The notes below the pieces were generated by a model. The model was not told the DNA's origin and made no database searches. It worked only from the letters and a program-made list of their open reading frames with translations. A DNA stretch of 64,000 bases from Chrysemys picta bellii (taxonomy: Eukaryota; Chordata; Testudines; Emydidae): NCBI RefSeq assembly GCF_011386835.1, contig NC_088809.1:1240001-1304000 (forward strand), read 5' to 3'. Positions 1 through 11,837 of this stretch are shown here, one piece after another (the stretch's first letter is position 1; each line of letters opens with the position of its first letter). The position numbers and the translations under genes are program-made.

Positions 1-3000
1 TAACAGGCATCACAGAAACTTGGTGGAACGATGACAATCAATGGGAGACGGTAATACCAAGGTACAAAATATGCTCACACTCATGGGGGAGTGGCCCTAC
101 ATGTGAAAGAAAATATAGAGTCAAATATAGTAAAAATGGACCAAACTGTACCATAGAATCTCTATGGAGAGAAATTCCCTGCTTGAATAATAAGCATATA
201 GCAGAAGGAATATAGTACTGACTCCCTGACCAGGATGGTGATGGGACTGTGAAATGCTCAGGGAGATTAGAGAAGCTACAAAAAAAGAAAACGCCAAAAT
301 AATGAGCGATTTCAACTATCCCCATATTGACTGGGGACATGTCACCTCAGAACAGGATGCAGAGATAAACTTTCTAGAATCATTAATGACTGCTTCTTGG
401 GGCAGCTAGTCCTGGAATCCACAAGGGGAGAGGCAGTTCTTGACTCAGTCCTAAGTGGAGCACAGGATCTGGTCCAAGAGGTAACTATAGCTGAATTGGT
501 AAGTAATAACGACCATAATGTAATTAAATTTAACATCCTCGTGGGGGGGAAATACCAAAGAAACCCACCACTGAAGCGTTTAACTTCAGAAAGGGGAACG
601 ACACAAAAATGAAGAAAGTAGTTGAAAGGAAATTAAAAGGAACAATCCCAAGTGAAATGCCTGCAAGCTGCATGGAAACTCTTTAAAAACACCGTACTAG
701 AAGGGCAAACTAAATGTATACCCTGAATAAAAATTAGAAGAAAAAAAATAAGAAGAAGATCAAAAAATTGTCACTATGCCTAAACAGCAGAGTAAAAGAG
801 GCAGTTAGAGGCAAAAAGGCATCTTTGACTAACTGGAAGTCAAATCCTACTGAGGAAAACAGAAAGGAACATAAACGTTGGCAAGTCAAATGTAAAAGCA
901 TAATTAGGCAGGCCAAAAAAAGAAGTTAAAGATCAGAGAAAGGGACACAAATACTAACAGCTAATAGTAGAAGCAGGAAGCCTGCCAAACCATCAGTGGG
1001 GGCACTGGAAGATCAAGGTGCTAAAGGAGCACTCAAGGAACACAAGACCATTGCAGAGAAAGTAAATGATTTCTTTGTATCATTCTTCACTGCAGAGGTT
1101 GTGGGGGAGATTCCCATACCTGTGCCATTCTTTTTAGGTGACAGATCTGAGGAACTGCCCCAGATTGAGGTGTCAGTAGAGGAGGTTTTGGAACAAATTG
1201 ATAAATTAAACAGTAAGAAGTCACCAGGGCCAGAGAGTATCACTCAGAGTTCTGAAGGAACTCCTAACTGTGGTATGTAACCTATCACTTAAATCAGCTT
1301 CTGTACCACATTTTTAAACAGCGATTTTTAAAAAAGGCTCCAGAGCTGCTCCTGGCAATTACCGGCCAATGAGCCTAACTTCAGTACCAGGTAACTATAA
1401 TAAAGAACAGAATTATCAGACAGATAGATGAATAAGATATGTGGGGGAAGAGTCAACACAACTTTTGAAAAGGGAAATCATCCCTCGCCAATCTATTTGA
1501 ATTCTTTCAGGGTATCAACAAGCATGTGAACAAAGGTGATTCAGTTGATATAGTGTACTTGGATTTTCAGAAAGCATTTGACAAGGTCCCACACTAAAAG
1601 CTTTTACGCAAAGTGAGCAGTCATGGGATAAGAGGGATGGTCCTCTCATGGATCAGTAACTGGTTAAAAGACAGAAAACGAAAAGTAGGAATAAATGGTC
1701 AGTTTTCACAATGGAAAGAGGCAAATAGGAGGGTCCCCCAGGGGTCTGTATTGGGACCAGTCCTAGTCAACATAGTCATAAATGATCTAGGAAAAGAGGT
1801 GAACAGGGAGGTGGGCAAAGTTTGCAGATGATGCTAAATTACTCAAAACAGTTAAGCCAGGGGTCCCCAACGCGGTGCCCGCGGGCGCCATGGTGCCCGC
1901 TGGGGCATCTATGTGCGCCCGCGTCCTGGCTGGCGGATGAGCATCCGCCAAAATGGCGCTGACAAGCAGCGTCAACCAGAAGCGTCGCCGCCGAAATGCC
2001 GCCAATTTCTGATGGCATTTCGGCGGCGACGCCTCTGGATGATGTTGCTTGTCAGCGGCATTTCGGTGGCGATGCCTATTGACGTTGCCGCTTCTCAGCG
2101 GCATTTCGGCGGATGCTAGTCCGCTGGCCATGGTCCGCGGTGGCTCGTTGTCTGGCACCCGCCAGACGAAAAAGGTTGGGGACCACTGAGTTAAGCCAAA
2201 GATGATTGTGAAAAGTTTCAAAAAGGGATCTCACAAAACTGGGCAACAAACCAGCAGATGAAATTCAGTGTCAATAACTGCAAAGTTATGCACGTTAGAA
2301 AACATAATCCTAACTATGTATATCCAATTATGGGGTCTAAATTAGCTGATACCTCTCAAGAAAACTATCCATGATGACGCCGAGATCTCTAACTGACAAC
2401 ATGTACTCAGTGTACAGCAGCAGTCAAAAAAACCAAGAGCATGTTAGGAACCATTAGGAAAGGGATAGATAGTAAGAGAGAAAATATCATAATGCCACTA
2501 TATAAATCCTTGGTACGCCCACATCTTGGTACACCTGGTTGCCCCACCTCGAAAAAGATATATTAGAATTGAAAAAGGTACAAAGAAGAGCAACAAAAAC
2601 TAATCAGGATATGGAATAGATTCTGAATGAGGAGAGAGTAAAAAGATTGGGACTGTTCAGCTTAGAAAAACAACAACTAAGGGGGGGATACGACAGAGGC
2701 CTATAAAATCATGACTGGTATGGAGGAAGTGAATAGGGAAGAGTTATTTACTCCTTCTCATAACACAAGAATCAGGGGCGACTGAATGAAATTAATAAGC
2801 GGCAAGTGTAAAACAAACACAAGGAAGTATTTCTTCACACAAAGCACAGTCACCCTCTGGAACTTGTTGCCAGGAGATGTTGTGAAGGCCAAAAGTATAA
2901 CTGGGTTAAAAAAAGAACTAGATAAGTTCATGGAGACTAGGCTCATCAATCCCTATTTGCCAGGCTGAGCAGGGACACAACCCATGCTCTGGGTGTCCCT

Positions 3001-3163
3001 AAAGCTTTGACTGACAGAAGCTGCAACTGGATGACAGGGGAGGGATCACTTGATAACTGCCCAGTTCTGCTCATTCCTTCTGAGACATCTAGCACCGGCC
3101 ACAGTCAGAAGACAGAATACTGGGCTAGATGGACCATCTCTGACCCGTATACCATTCTTATGA
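1..3163 (+). mobile_element. CR1 LINE, degraded, 5' cut by window edge
   Basis: The first bases translate to an endonuclease-like ITGITETWW segment. Reverse transcriptase pieces follow: YLDFQKAFDKVPH near 1555, RVPQGSVLGPVL near 1720, and the catalytic FADDAK at 1821-1838. The C-terminal NTRKYFFTQS...LWNLLPG lies near 2815-2870. The 3' end reads tactgggctagatggaccat then tctgacccgtatacc, the usual CR1 tail. Many stops and frameshifts show that it is dead. A hAT element interrupts it at 1858-2188. Confidence 0.9.
1858..2188. mobile_element. Non-autonomous hAT element inside the CR1
   Basis: Terminal inverted repeats are CAGGGGTCCCCAAC and GTTGGGGACCACTG (one mismatch). An identical 8-bp target duplication, agttaagc, flanks it at 1850-1857 and 2189-2196. 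It is 331 bp and GC-rich, with repeated GCCGCCGAAATGCCGCC-like units, and has no transposase. Confidence 0.93.
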
Positions 3164-3213
3164 AGTCAGGGCACCTAACCCCTCCTATCCATTGTGCTGC
3201 TGTGGCTTCATTT

Positions 3214-3306
3214 CTGTTTTTAGTGCACTAGTCTGATCAGAGCTAGCCTGGGAATGTCTTCCCAAACTCGAAATTACACCTCCATCCCAAAGTGTAGCTA
3301 TACCTT
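3214..3306. mobile_element. Fragment of a palindromic MITE arm
   Basis: The sequence gcactagtctgatcagagct followed by a gaaattacacc...gtgtagctatacc end resembles one arm of the foldback MITEs seen more completely at 47374 and 55889. It is recognised by resemblance only. Confidence 0.4.
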
Positions 3307-4367
3307 TCGTCTCTCCCATCTTAACCCCTTCTCCCAACACCTTTGAGCCCACTTGCCTCTCCAGCTACTGCCCTTTTTCCCTGTCATCTCTAAGCTCATT
3401 GAATGCACTGTTTACAATCACTATCTTGAGTTCCTCTCCTCCAAATTCCATCCTAGACCCTCTCCAATCTGGCTTCTGCCTCTTCCACTCCACCGAAACC
3501 ACTCTTGGCAAAGTCTCTCATGACCTGTTCCCAGCCTGCCTGTCATTCAGGCGCATGACCTTGGCATCATCTTCAACAACTAGATCTTCACATCCAGACT
3601 ATGTCTAAATCTCACTGATTCTTTCTGCGTGACATCTCTAAGATGCAACTGTTCCTATCCATCCACGCAGCTAATACTCTTAGCATCTCGCATCTCCATT
3701 ACCGGAACAACCTGCTCTCTCATCTTGACAAATGCAGTCTTGCCCTGCTGCTATCCATTCAGAATGCTGCTGCAAAGATCACTTTCCTAGATGGCTGCTA
3801 TAAGCACGTCATCCCTCTTCTTGAATCCTTCCACTGGCTCCCCTCTTCTCTGTCGCATCGTACAAAAGCTGCTTGTTTTCACTTCACAGACCCACCTATC
3901 ATCTTTTATTCACTACTGAAATGTCAACTCCTGCCTCCAGTGGGCCTGTGATGTCAGCCTCCATTGCCCACTTGTTAAATGTTCAAACAAGGCCCTTGGT
4001 GCTTTCTCCCAGGCTTCTCCTCACACTGGCGAGGATCTGTCCATATTCACCCTCAAAGCTACCTCATTCTCCATCTTCAAATCCCTCCTCAAAACTCTCC
4101 TTTGCCTCAATGCCTACAAAAAACTTGACACCAGTTAACCTGATGGTGCACTGAGACCACAGCTGCCCATTTTCTCATTGTTTCCTTTTTCCCGCCATCT
4201 CTCTCTCTCTCTCTGTCCATCTAGTGTCTTTTGTCTCACATTTAGCCTGTATGCTCTTTGGCACAGGGACTGGCTTTTTATTCTGTGCCTGTGCAGCACC
4301 TAGCACAATGGGGTCCTGGTCCCTGACGAGGGCTCCCAGGCGCTATGGACATACAAATCAATAATAG
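3305..4367 (+). mobile_element. L2-type LINE, 3' fragment
   Basis: A translated segment reads LDPLQSGFCLFHSTETTL, the LINE reverse transcriptase motif QSGFRPxHSTETAL. A later stretch (3640-3850) matches the region around ISRLDYCNSLL. The 3' end carries ggcacagggactggcttttt and agcacctagcacaatggggt, then a short ATAATA tail, the usual L2-like end. Coding capacity is broken by several frameshifts. It ends about 110 bp before the first SLC13A2 exon of the window. Confidence 0.75.
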
Positions 4368-4480
4368 TGGTTTTGGCACTCCGAGAAATGCAGACTTTGG
4401 ATGCCAATTCAGTATGTTCTTTTAAATGCTGCAGATACCCAGGGAATTGCTATGACATCTGCTTCTCTGTTTTATTCTAG

Positions 4481-4702
4481 CTTTCGGAAGAATTTTGGTT
4501 GCGGAGCTAATGCGTCTATGAAGGCAAAGCAGAAAATGGCTTACAGGGTTATCAAGGATGAGCACAAGAAGCTGGGCCCCATGAGATTTTCAGAGATAGC
4601 TGTCACAGTCCTCTTCTTATTATTGGTGGTGCTTTGGTTTACCAGAGACCCTGGGTTCATGCCAGGCTGGGCAACTAATGTCTTCAACAAGAATGGCGAA
4701 AG
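4481..4702 (+). CDS. SLC13A2: SLC13A2 exon a (first in window)
   Basis: The acceptor is tttattctag before 4481 and the donor is GT at 4703. The exon begins with the last base of a codon and ends with two bases of the next. It encodes FRKNFGCGANAS..., a cytoplasmic basic loop with KLGPMRFSE, then one membrane span (VTVLFLLLVVLWF) and FTRDPGFMPGW. The TRDPGF/TREPGF motif is shared by SLC13A2, A3 and A5. Confidence 0.93.
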
Positions 4703-7700
4703 GTATCATTGCTTTTCCTGTCCCCCCAAACAGCAGCCAAACACTGAACAGTAGAGATCCAGTATGGGCGTGCGGGAGAGTATCCTGCCTTCTCACCTGC
4801 TCAAACCACATTGGCTCTCTGTTCCCATCTGGATAAATCCTGCATAGTCTGTGGCCTAGCCTTTCGGCAGTACCATGCCAAATCCAGATGTAAAATCTTG
4901 CCCCAGATTGTGCTGCCCTAGCTCCTTTAATACCCCTGCCAAACATACTAGACTCATTTCTGGATCAATCTCTTGCAGTTATGTGACTGATGCGACAGTT
5001 GTCATCTTCATTTCACTTCTGATGTTCCTAATCCCTTCAGAGATCCCCACCTATCTATGGCATAATAGGGCTCAGCAAGCGCCACAACAAGGTAAGAACT
5101 AGCTCAGTACATCAGAAAATCACAATAGAACACAGGAAGTTTCCCTGCATCTTGGATTTACAAGGGGAATTTCAAACACTGAACAATTCCAAGGAGCCAA
5201 AGGACAGTGCTGGGGAGGTATCTTCAGAGCTGTTTGTGGTTTCCTGCAGGACTGAAATTATATGCTTTCCACTGTGCATTTCGCTGATCACAGAATGAGT
5301 CCGTTTCTGGTGCATACCATGAAGTGGGCTGTAGCCCACGAAAGCTTATGCCCAAATCAATGTGTTCGTTTCTAAGGTGCCACAAGGACTCCTCATTCTT
5401 TTTGCCCAGCAAAGGGCATTATATGCATGAATCATCACTGCTGAAGCTGGAGAGTCAAGGAGGAGACATAAGATTTCCTGGGGGGATAGTTAGCAGCTCT
5501 GAGGATATGTTCCCACACATCTAGTCTGTTCTTCCACCTTCTGGGGGTGAGGGCGAGTTTCCTATGACTTACTCACTAGTGTTTTCTCTAGTCTAGTTTA
5601 AAAAGTTTGAAGTGATGAAGCTTCCGTCACTTCCTTTAGGAGACAATCCCATAGTCTAGTAGACCCCATTCCGTGTTGCTCCAGCTCTCCACTCCCAGGA
5701 GGAAATGCAAGAAGTGGGGAGTCTCACAGGCATCAGACACTAGTAGTGTTGCCGTGTGTTAGCACAAACTAGGAGCATGGAGCCGAGGGAAGGGCTATAT
5801 TGTGGGCACTGTTGCTGTTTGTCAGGGGAGCAATGTGCACCAGAGCAACTAAAGGAACAGCTGGACCAAGGCCCACAAAGCTGCTGCAGCTTACGCTTTC
5901 CCCTGGTGCTTGGGAGTGGAGTGCAGAGATGCTCCCTTGGATGTGCTCTCCATCCCTGTGGCTCACAGACTGGTTCTGGATTTTAGATAGCACAAGGCAG
6001 ATTCCAGTGCTCCCTGCTCTCTTGGACTGGAAGACGGTTAATCAGAAGATGCCCTGGAACATTGTGATTTTGCTGGGAGGTGGCTTTGCCCTGGCCAAAG
6101 GCAGTGAGGTAACTTCATCTGTCTGCTTACCAGAAACATTTATCTAACTGGACAAGGTTTTATTTTGCTCTTTATTTTTGTTTGCACCCTGTGGAACACC
6201 AGAGGGCACTCTAGTAGCACCAAATGCCCATTCTCTCAGCTGGAGACCAGCATTAAGAACAGTCTTGTGCTCGCTCCTGAGTTTCTACTGCTGCTGTGCA
6301 CAGGTGACATAGCCACTACCCAGGGAGGCAGAACAACTAACTGTGATTCTGAGCAGGGGACTCATGCGGGAAGGGCCAAACACATCAAATAATGCAAGTC
6401 AATGATGATTTCTTGGCATGACAAGCTGCCCAAGTGTTGCCCAAGTGTGAGGAGGCACAGGCAGGCAAGATCTGCCATGATGGGATTCCAAACGATTTCA
6501 GGTTCTTTACTGTTCAGTGCTGGATCTGTGCAATGCAGCATTGCCACCTAGAAGCCAGCTGGGCTAAAGGCCGCCTGATGCAGACACCTCCCATTAAACA
6601 GAAGTTGTGCAGCAGGTGTGACTTGCATCCCCATATACATTTGTTAGCAAGCGTGGCTGTGAAATGGAATAGAAAAGAACAGAAGGAAGATGGTAGAACG
6701 TAGTGCAGAGTCTAAGTCAGAAGACTTTTCCACTGTGATTCGGAGAACATGAGTAGCAATATGTGCAACTGATGGGCCAACCATGGACAACTTGTTCCTC
6801 TCTCACCTCAGATTTGGAAACCAAATATTGGAAATTGATGGAGAACAGTGAGATACCGAATTGAATTGAATGTAAGAAAGCACCATGTCTAACAAATAGT
6901 CATTTGTTTTGTGGTAACAACGAGAAGCCCCAGTCAGGGATTAGGATCCTATTTTGCTAGGCATTGCACACACCGATAACAAAAAAATGTTCATATAACA
7001 CAAGAAACAATGGGTGGCTACACCAAACAGATGGTGCGGTGAAACACATGGAAACAGCGAGAGGATTATGATTAGTGTAGTAAAGCAATGGTCGCAGCAC
7101 ACCAACAGCCTGGTTATTGTTGAGTTTTGTAGGCATTGCAGCAGAGTGAGGTTTAAGGAGAGGTTTGGAGGAGGATAATATAGTACTGTGCAGATGTTAA
7201 TGGGGAACTACCCTCATACATCAGAAGTGGCATAGGATAAACTGTTTATGGAACAATCTGATGAATAGGAAATAAAGACTTGTACCACTGGTGGTCCAGA
7301 AGAGGTGGTTGATGGCTCCATGCTGTGTAAGAGATAATAAATAAAGCAGGGATAGGCCATGAAGGAAGTTACAGGCGAAGACAAGTTGTTTGTGTTTGAT
7401 GTGGTGGGAAAGAGGGAGCCAGTGGAAGGCTGCAAAGAGTGAGAGGATGTGGTCAGAGTGACAAGGCAGGAAGATAATCTTAGTGGAAGTGCTTTTAATG
7501 GATTTGGAGGAGCTGGAGGGGCAAGGTGGCATTTGTCAAGACCAGAAAGGAGGAGGTCATAGTAGTCAAGATGTGGAATGAGAATGCGTGAAAATTTTAG
7601 CTGTGTGGACAGAGGAAAGGCTGGATCACAGAGATGTTATTCAGGAAGAATCATCAAGATACAGACATAGTCAGGGTGTGTGAGTCTACAGAGAGAGCTA

Positions 7701-10700
7701 AGTCAAAACTGATGTCCAACTTACAGGCCTGTGTAACAGGGCGGATGCTGGTATTGTCTACAGTCAATAGGAAGGAGTAGGGGTCAGAAGGAGTAAGAAC
7801 TCAGTTTTGACTATGTTGCATTGAAGTTGGCAGCTGGACACCAACAAGGGCCTGTCAGAAAGAGGGGCTGAGATTGTTATTTGGACAGGAGACAGGTCCA
7901 AGTAGTGATCACGTACAACTAATGCCCTGCACAGTGTAATGGGAAAGAACTCCTTTATACAAATAAGGGACAATACAGTATTCTTTCCCTCTCAGTGGCG
8001 TTAGGATGAAAAAAGTGTGCGTGTCTTATTCATTCCCTTGAGTTCTGTTGCCTGTGAATAAAGACTAGCTGCTTTTCTCCAGAGAGCAGTCTTTGAGTGA
8101 GACAGTGGGATTGGCAGGGAAAATATGTTTACTGAGTGTAGCTCGTTATGGCACTTGCCCAAGGACATGTCCACTGTGCTGACCGACCTCTCTCCATCCC
8201 TCTCTTTCAGGAATCTGGTTTGTCTGTATGGTTAGGTAGCAAACTGACCCCTTTGCAGAATATCCCATCTCCTGCTATTGCTTTGCTGTTATGTCTCCTG
8301 GTGGCCACTTTCACCGAATGCACCAGTAATGTGGCTACCACCACCCTCTTCCTTCCTATACTGGCTTCCATGGTAAGTGCCACCTTTTCAGATTGCTTCT
8401 GCAGGAAAAGTAAAAGAACCTTCAATCATGTTCCAAGTACAAACTTACTCAGTTACTCAAAAACCCTAACAGAGCCAACCACAGGCTCATGCCCTTGATC
8501 ACGTGATAAGGTTTAGGATATAGATTTATTACATATATTCTAAAATAAGGTGTGCAGGTGAAAATAACAGGACTGATAGGCCAGGCAACTGCAGTCCTTT
8601 TATTCACAGCAAAGGCAATGGCAGTGTTAACTTTCCCATACCACCACATCAGTGTGCCTCATCGTGACCTTCAGGGTCACCTCTAGGGGTGACAGCAAAG
8701 ATCAGCCTCCACAATCCAGTCAAACCTTTGCAGCTCCACTGAGAGTGGCTATAAGGAGACCACTAGTGCCAGCTGTGGGGGTAGTTTTAGGATGTGAAAA
8801 TCTGGCCCCAGCAGGAACTGGAGTAAGAATCACCAGACATATTTTGCATAAGACACTGAACAGTATGACCTGTAATTCTTTACTGAAGAGAGCCAAATTC
8901 CCCCTTACCCAACCACTGCCCCTCAGAGCTTGGGGGCTCTTCTTTCAAGTGGTACATTTACTTAGCTCTTGACGAAGGACTTTGATGACTTTTTCCCTAT
9001 GTTTACGGAGTCTGGACTGGACTGTGATAATTGTGATTAACAATTTATATTACAGTAGTAGCGGGCTCAGGGCCCCAGTGTGCTGGTCACTAGGAGCTCC
9101 TGCTTCCTGAGCTCTGCGGGAGTGACTGGAAGCTTCTGAAGCAGGACGGAAAGTGTCCCGGAGTGTCTGGGAAAGGGAAGGGTGGGGCACGTGTCACGGC
9201 TAAACACAGCCAGATTCTTCTGGCCCAGACTCCCTATGAACTTTGCTGGTATTAAAACTGTCTCCGTTCTTCTCACCTCCTGCACAGGCTCAAGCCATCT
9301 GCCTCAATCCGCTCTACGTCATGCTGCCATGCACACTCTCCGCATCATTGGCATTCATGCTCCCAGTGGCTACTCCTCCCAATGCCATTGCCTTCTCCTA
9401 TGGACAGCTCAAGGTTATTGACATGGTGAGCAGCAGGGCACCCCTCCGATTTTCACTTACACTGTTTTTTACCCCTCTCCTTTTTTGTCTTAGTTTTTCC
9501 TTGACAAGGTATTACAGAGCGGATTGTACCCTGCTAAAATCAAATGGAATAAAGAGCCTAGACCTGTGCATTAACATAGGTCACTGGGACCAGGAAGTAC
9601 ACTCCGAGCCATATGAACAAGAACTGCCGTTGAGCTCTTAGAAAACAGGCAGAGACACTGCATGGAAAGAGTTTCTTAGGGTGCTCCAACAGCACCCGGG
9701 AATTGATGGGAAATGGACGTGTGTAGCTGTGCAGATAAACTAAATACAAACCGTGATAATGGCAGAAGGGTTCCTATCATACTGCTCTTCTGCACAGCTT
9801 AGGCAAAGCCTCAGATGTTTGTCTCTGCCAGTTATTCAGTGCATTCCACCATGGCTGGACTTGCCTTTCTCATGATAGCAGAGAAAGAGAAGGGCATCTT
9901 TAAAATTGACATATAAGGGCAGCAGCATTGCCCCCCCAAAGTGAACATCAAATCTAGATGCCAAATCAAGAAAGGGCTGCGTAAGTGTGTGGCTGGGATT
10001 CCAGGTCTTCTGAAAAGACTTAGCCCTATCCAAATAAATACTCAAAGTCTTCTTAACAGCTAGGATATGGAGCCAGTTTACTCTGATGTGAATGAGGTTT
10101 TGGAAAGAAAACCAGATTAATGGTCTGGGTTAAGTGATTTAGCATCAGCTACAGGCAAAAACAGTGGTATTGAAATTAAACTTCTTGGGTTTAATTTATG
10201 ACAGACGAAAGGCCCAGAGATGCATAAAGGGGCTCTAAGATTCCCAGAGCAAGCTGGGGGAGAATTGCCCCCAGTGCAGGAACTGAGGAGCACAGCCACA
10301 GACTGTACTGTGAGGATTCCTCACAAGACCTGCTATGGGGCCATGCTGGTAGGGCTGGGAGAGGTGGGCTGGAGGAGAGGCCGCAGCTCCACAGCACTAT
10401 GCAGGGGCCACTCCAGCCTTCAAAGCAGCTCACCATTGGGAAGGCACAAAGGTGGCATAAAGTCATCTCAGGCCTCCCTCCCCCTAGGCTGAGAAGTGCG
10501 TGGTATGCCTCGAAGAGGCTCCACTCAGAATCCGATCCCTTGATTCCTGTTTGTTTTGCTCTGCACACTGCTACAGGAAACAAGGGATCCCAAATTTAAA
10601 CCCCTTCCCCACCTGGGCCTCTATATCCCCAGCACAAAGCTGAGCCATTCCACCCAGGCCATCTTCCTCAGATGGACACGGCTGCCCAGCCTGGGTGCCA

Positions 10701-10961
10701 GAATAAGGATCTACAGATCAAGCCACAAAAGCCATCCATACAAACTCCCTACTCCTGATCAGCAGAGCGGAAAGAAAAAACAGACTTAGTTCAACTATTG
10801 ACACTGTTTCTTTACAATTCTAGGCTAAAGCTGGGAGTGTTCTCAACATCTTGGGTGTCCTGACAATCATGCTTGCCATAAACACCTGGGGCTACCCCTT
10901 GTTCAATTTGAATAAATTTCCAGTATGGGCAAACAGCACGTCAGCAGCTTCCTGTTACTAA
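4481..10961 (+). CDS. SLC13A2: SLC13A2-like sodium/dicarboxylate cotransporter, C-terminal half (six exons, 5' part outside window)
   Basis: The joined exons (4481-4702, 4979-5091, 5987-6108, 8211-8372, 9288-9425, 10824-10961) give 297 residues and a stop, with consistent intron phases and GT/AG borders. The protein is a plasma-membrane carrier of the SLC13/DASS family, which couples sodium to uptake of Krebs-cycle dicarboxylates such as succinate. Visible family marks are LLDWKTVNQKMPWNI, LLGGGFALAKGSE, the second sodium/substrate SNT-type motif (S-N-V in TECTSNVATTT), and AFMLPVATPPNAI. Hydrophobic stretches fit the last five or so membrane segments. The extreme C terminus has an N-S-T sequon, matching the known extracellular glycosylated tail of NaDC1. 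The AQAIC start of the fifth exon, the WANST tail and the FOXN1 neighbour favour SLC13A2 over SLC13A3 or SLC13A5, but paralogues are similar and I compared from memory. The first half, including the first SNT motif, lies to the left. No frameshift or stop interrupts the exons. Confidence 0.93.
4979..5091 (+). CDS. SLC13A2: SLC13A2 exon b
   Basis: The acceptor is tctcttgcag before 4979 and the donor is gtaaga at 5092. The split serine codon from the previous exon completes here, and the exon ends with one base of the next codon. It encodes YVTDATVVIFISLLMFLIPSE, a membrane span, followed by a hydrophilic loop (TYLWHNRAQQAPQQ) with little resemblance to mammalian loops I recall. Confidence 0.9.
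5318..5409. repeat. Common amniote interspersed repeat fragment
   Basis: The stretch tgtagcccacgaaagcttat followed by ctaaggtgccacaaggactc is a phrase I recognise from a widespread reptile repeat. It lies in the SLC13A2 intron between 5092 and 5986. The exact family is not certain; the rest of that intron shows nothing I can assign. Confidence 0.5.
5987..6108 (+). CDS. SLC13A2: SLC13A2 exon c
   Basis: I chose the acceptor ggattttag before 5987 because only this border joins the one-base codon remnant of exon b in frame. The AG at 5999-6000 would shift the frame. The donor GT is at 6109. The exon encodes LLDWKTVNQKMPWNIVILLGG and FALAKGSE, the most conserved block of the family, and ends at a codon boundary. 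Confidence 0.92.
7110..7970 (-). mobile_element. L2-type LINE fragment in SLC13A2 intron
   Basis: The minus strand gives the same reverse transcriptase C-terminal region as 3640-3850: tgacaaatgccaccttgccc, then tccattaaaagcacttccac and a segment reading LFAAFHWLPLSHHIKHKQLV (FHWLP motif). It is antisense to SLC13A2 and broken by stops. The flanking intron parts, 6109-7100 and 7980-8200, contain nothing I recognise. Confidence 0.65.
8211..8372 (+). CDS. SLC13A2: SLC13A2 exon d with second SNT-type motif
   Basis: The acceptor is ctctttcag before 8211 and the donor is gtaagt at 8373. The exon is phase 0 at both ends and 54 codons long. It encodes ESGLSVWLGSKLTPLQN, a hydrophobic hairpin, and TECTSNVATTTLFLPI. 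Bases 8325-8333 encode S-N-V, which corresponds to the second of the two SNT motifs that bind sodium and carboxylate in DASS structures. Confidence 0.95.
8373..9287 (+). other. SLC13A2 intron, no assigned content
   Basis: Intronic sequence between two well-supported exons. I see no conserved reading frame or recognisable repeat. Confidence 0.6.
9288..9425 (+). CDS. SLC13A2: SLC13A2 exon e
   Basis: The acceptor is ctcctgcacag before 9288 and the donor is gtgagc at 9426. The exon is phase 0 and 46 codons long. It encodes AQAICLNPLYVMLPCTLSAS and AFMLPVATPPNAIAFSYG. The PVATPPNAI segment is a family signature in the transport core. Confidence 0.95.
9426..10823 (+). other. SLC13A2 last intron, no assigned content
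   Basis: Intronic sequence between well-supported exons. Open frames of 60-130 codons here overlap on both strands and match no family I know. Confidence 0.6.
10824..10961 (+). CDS. SLC13A2: SLC13A2 terminal exon and stop
   Basis: The acceptor is tttacaattctag before 10824. The frame runs AKAGSVLNILGVLTIMLAIN, TWGYPLFNLNKFPVWANSTS and AASCY, then TAA at 10959-10961. This is the last membrane span and a short extracellular tail with an N-S-T glycosylation sequon. The tail is shorter than the human NaDC1 tail I recall. Confidence 0.92.
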   Translation, partial: AKAGSVLNILGVLTIMLAINTWGYPLFNLNKFPVWANSTSAASCY

Positions 10962-11637
10962 TACAGATGGACAATGAAACCAATAGTGGTGTCTGATGGA
11001 GCAGTATTGTCACTCTGACCAGCAGCACCATCTACTCAAGCTTTGGTGTTGTACTGGACCAGACACAACATCTAGAAACAAAGTCACCCAGATGTTAACA
11101 GCAACACAATTATCTGACTCTTCTGCTGTATGCAAAAGATATAGCCTTGTGCTGTGCAACCCTTGCTGGGGTCCCAGGCTACCTCTCTCTTGACAACCAG
11201 TGGGAAATTTCCCCCAGTATCAGGCACATCCATTGGCTCTCAGATTTTGCCTGCAAATTCAGTGTTTGTTTTGAGTGTACAAGAAGAGGAAAGGAAGTGT
11301 GACAGAGAAGTGTATGTAAGAGGTTGGAGGGAGACATTTGCACCTGATGTTGTGTATGCAACTGTGTGTATTTGAAACCTCTGTTTGTAGGTACAGACCT
11401 CTGTGTATGTGTGCTTGTGCATGGGCATGGTGAACATAAAACGGTAAGTGTGATCTGCAAGCACTCCGGCAATGTATGTATTGTAACAGTTATGGACAAA
11501 TCAAAACACTATCTAGCCCATTCTATTTCTCTGTAATTTATTTATTTTAAATTCACTCTGTAGTTGAAGTTCCTAAGAGCTTCTGAAAGTAAGAGGCTGT
11601 TTTCACTATGACTATTTATGGAGGCTCAAAAACTGTG
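10962..11637 (+). other. Probable SLC13A2 3' UTR and flank
   Basis: Sequence after the stop codon. I see no AATAAA before the hAT element at 11638, so the polyadenylation site is unplaced. A TG-rich patch lies around 11340-11430. No other gene is apparent. Confidence 0.4.
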
Positions 11638-11837
11638 CAGGGGTAGTCTATTTTTTTGTCAAGATCCAAATTTGTTGGTCAAGGTATAGTCAAGGTCCAA
11701 ACTCCAGAGAAAATAACAAAAAAGAAAAAAACAACAACAATAATTATAATAATAAGTACATAAAAAGATTTTGGGGTTCATTCAAAAGTGTCTGGCAGTC
11801 CGGATTTGGCCCATGGTCCGCCTATTGACTACCCCTG
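11638..11837 (-). mobile_element. Short hAT-type element
   Basis: The ends CAGGGGTAGTCTAT and ATTGACTACCCCTG are near-perfect inverted repeats, and the interior has tttggcccatggtccgccta at one end. I could not find a matching 8-bp target duplication (aaactgtg versus ctgtaaca). The hAT call rests on the termini. Confidence 0.7.

Noticed and set aside
5756..6147. Independent small genes overlapping SLC13A2 exon c
   Set aside because: The frames are shadows of the exon; only the spliced frame carries the family motifs.
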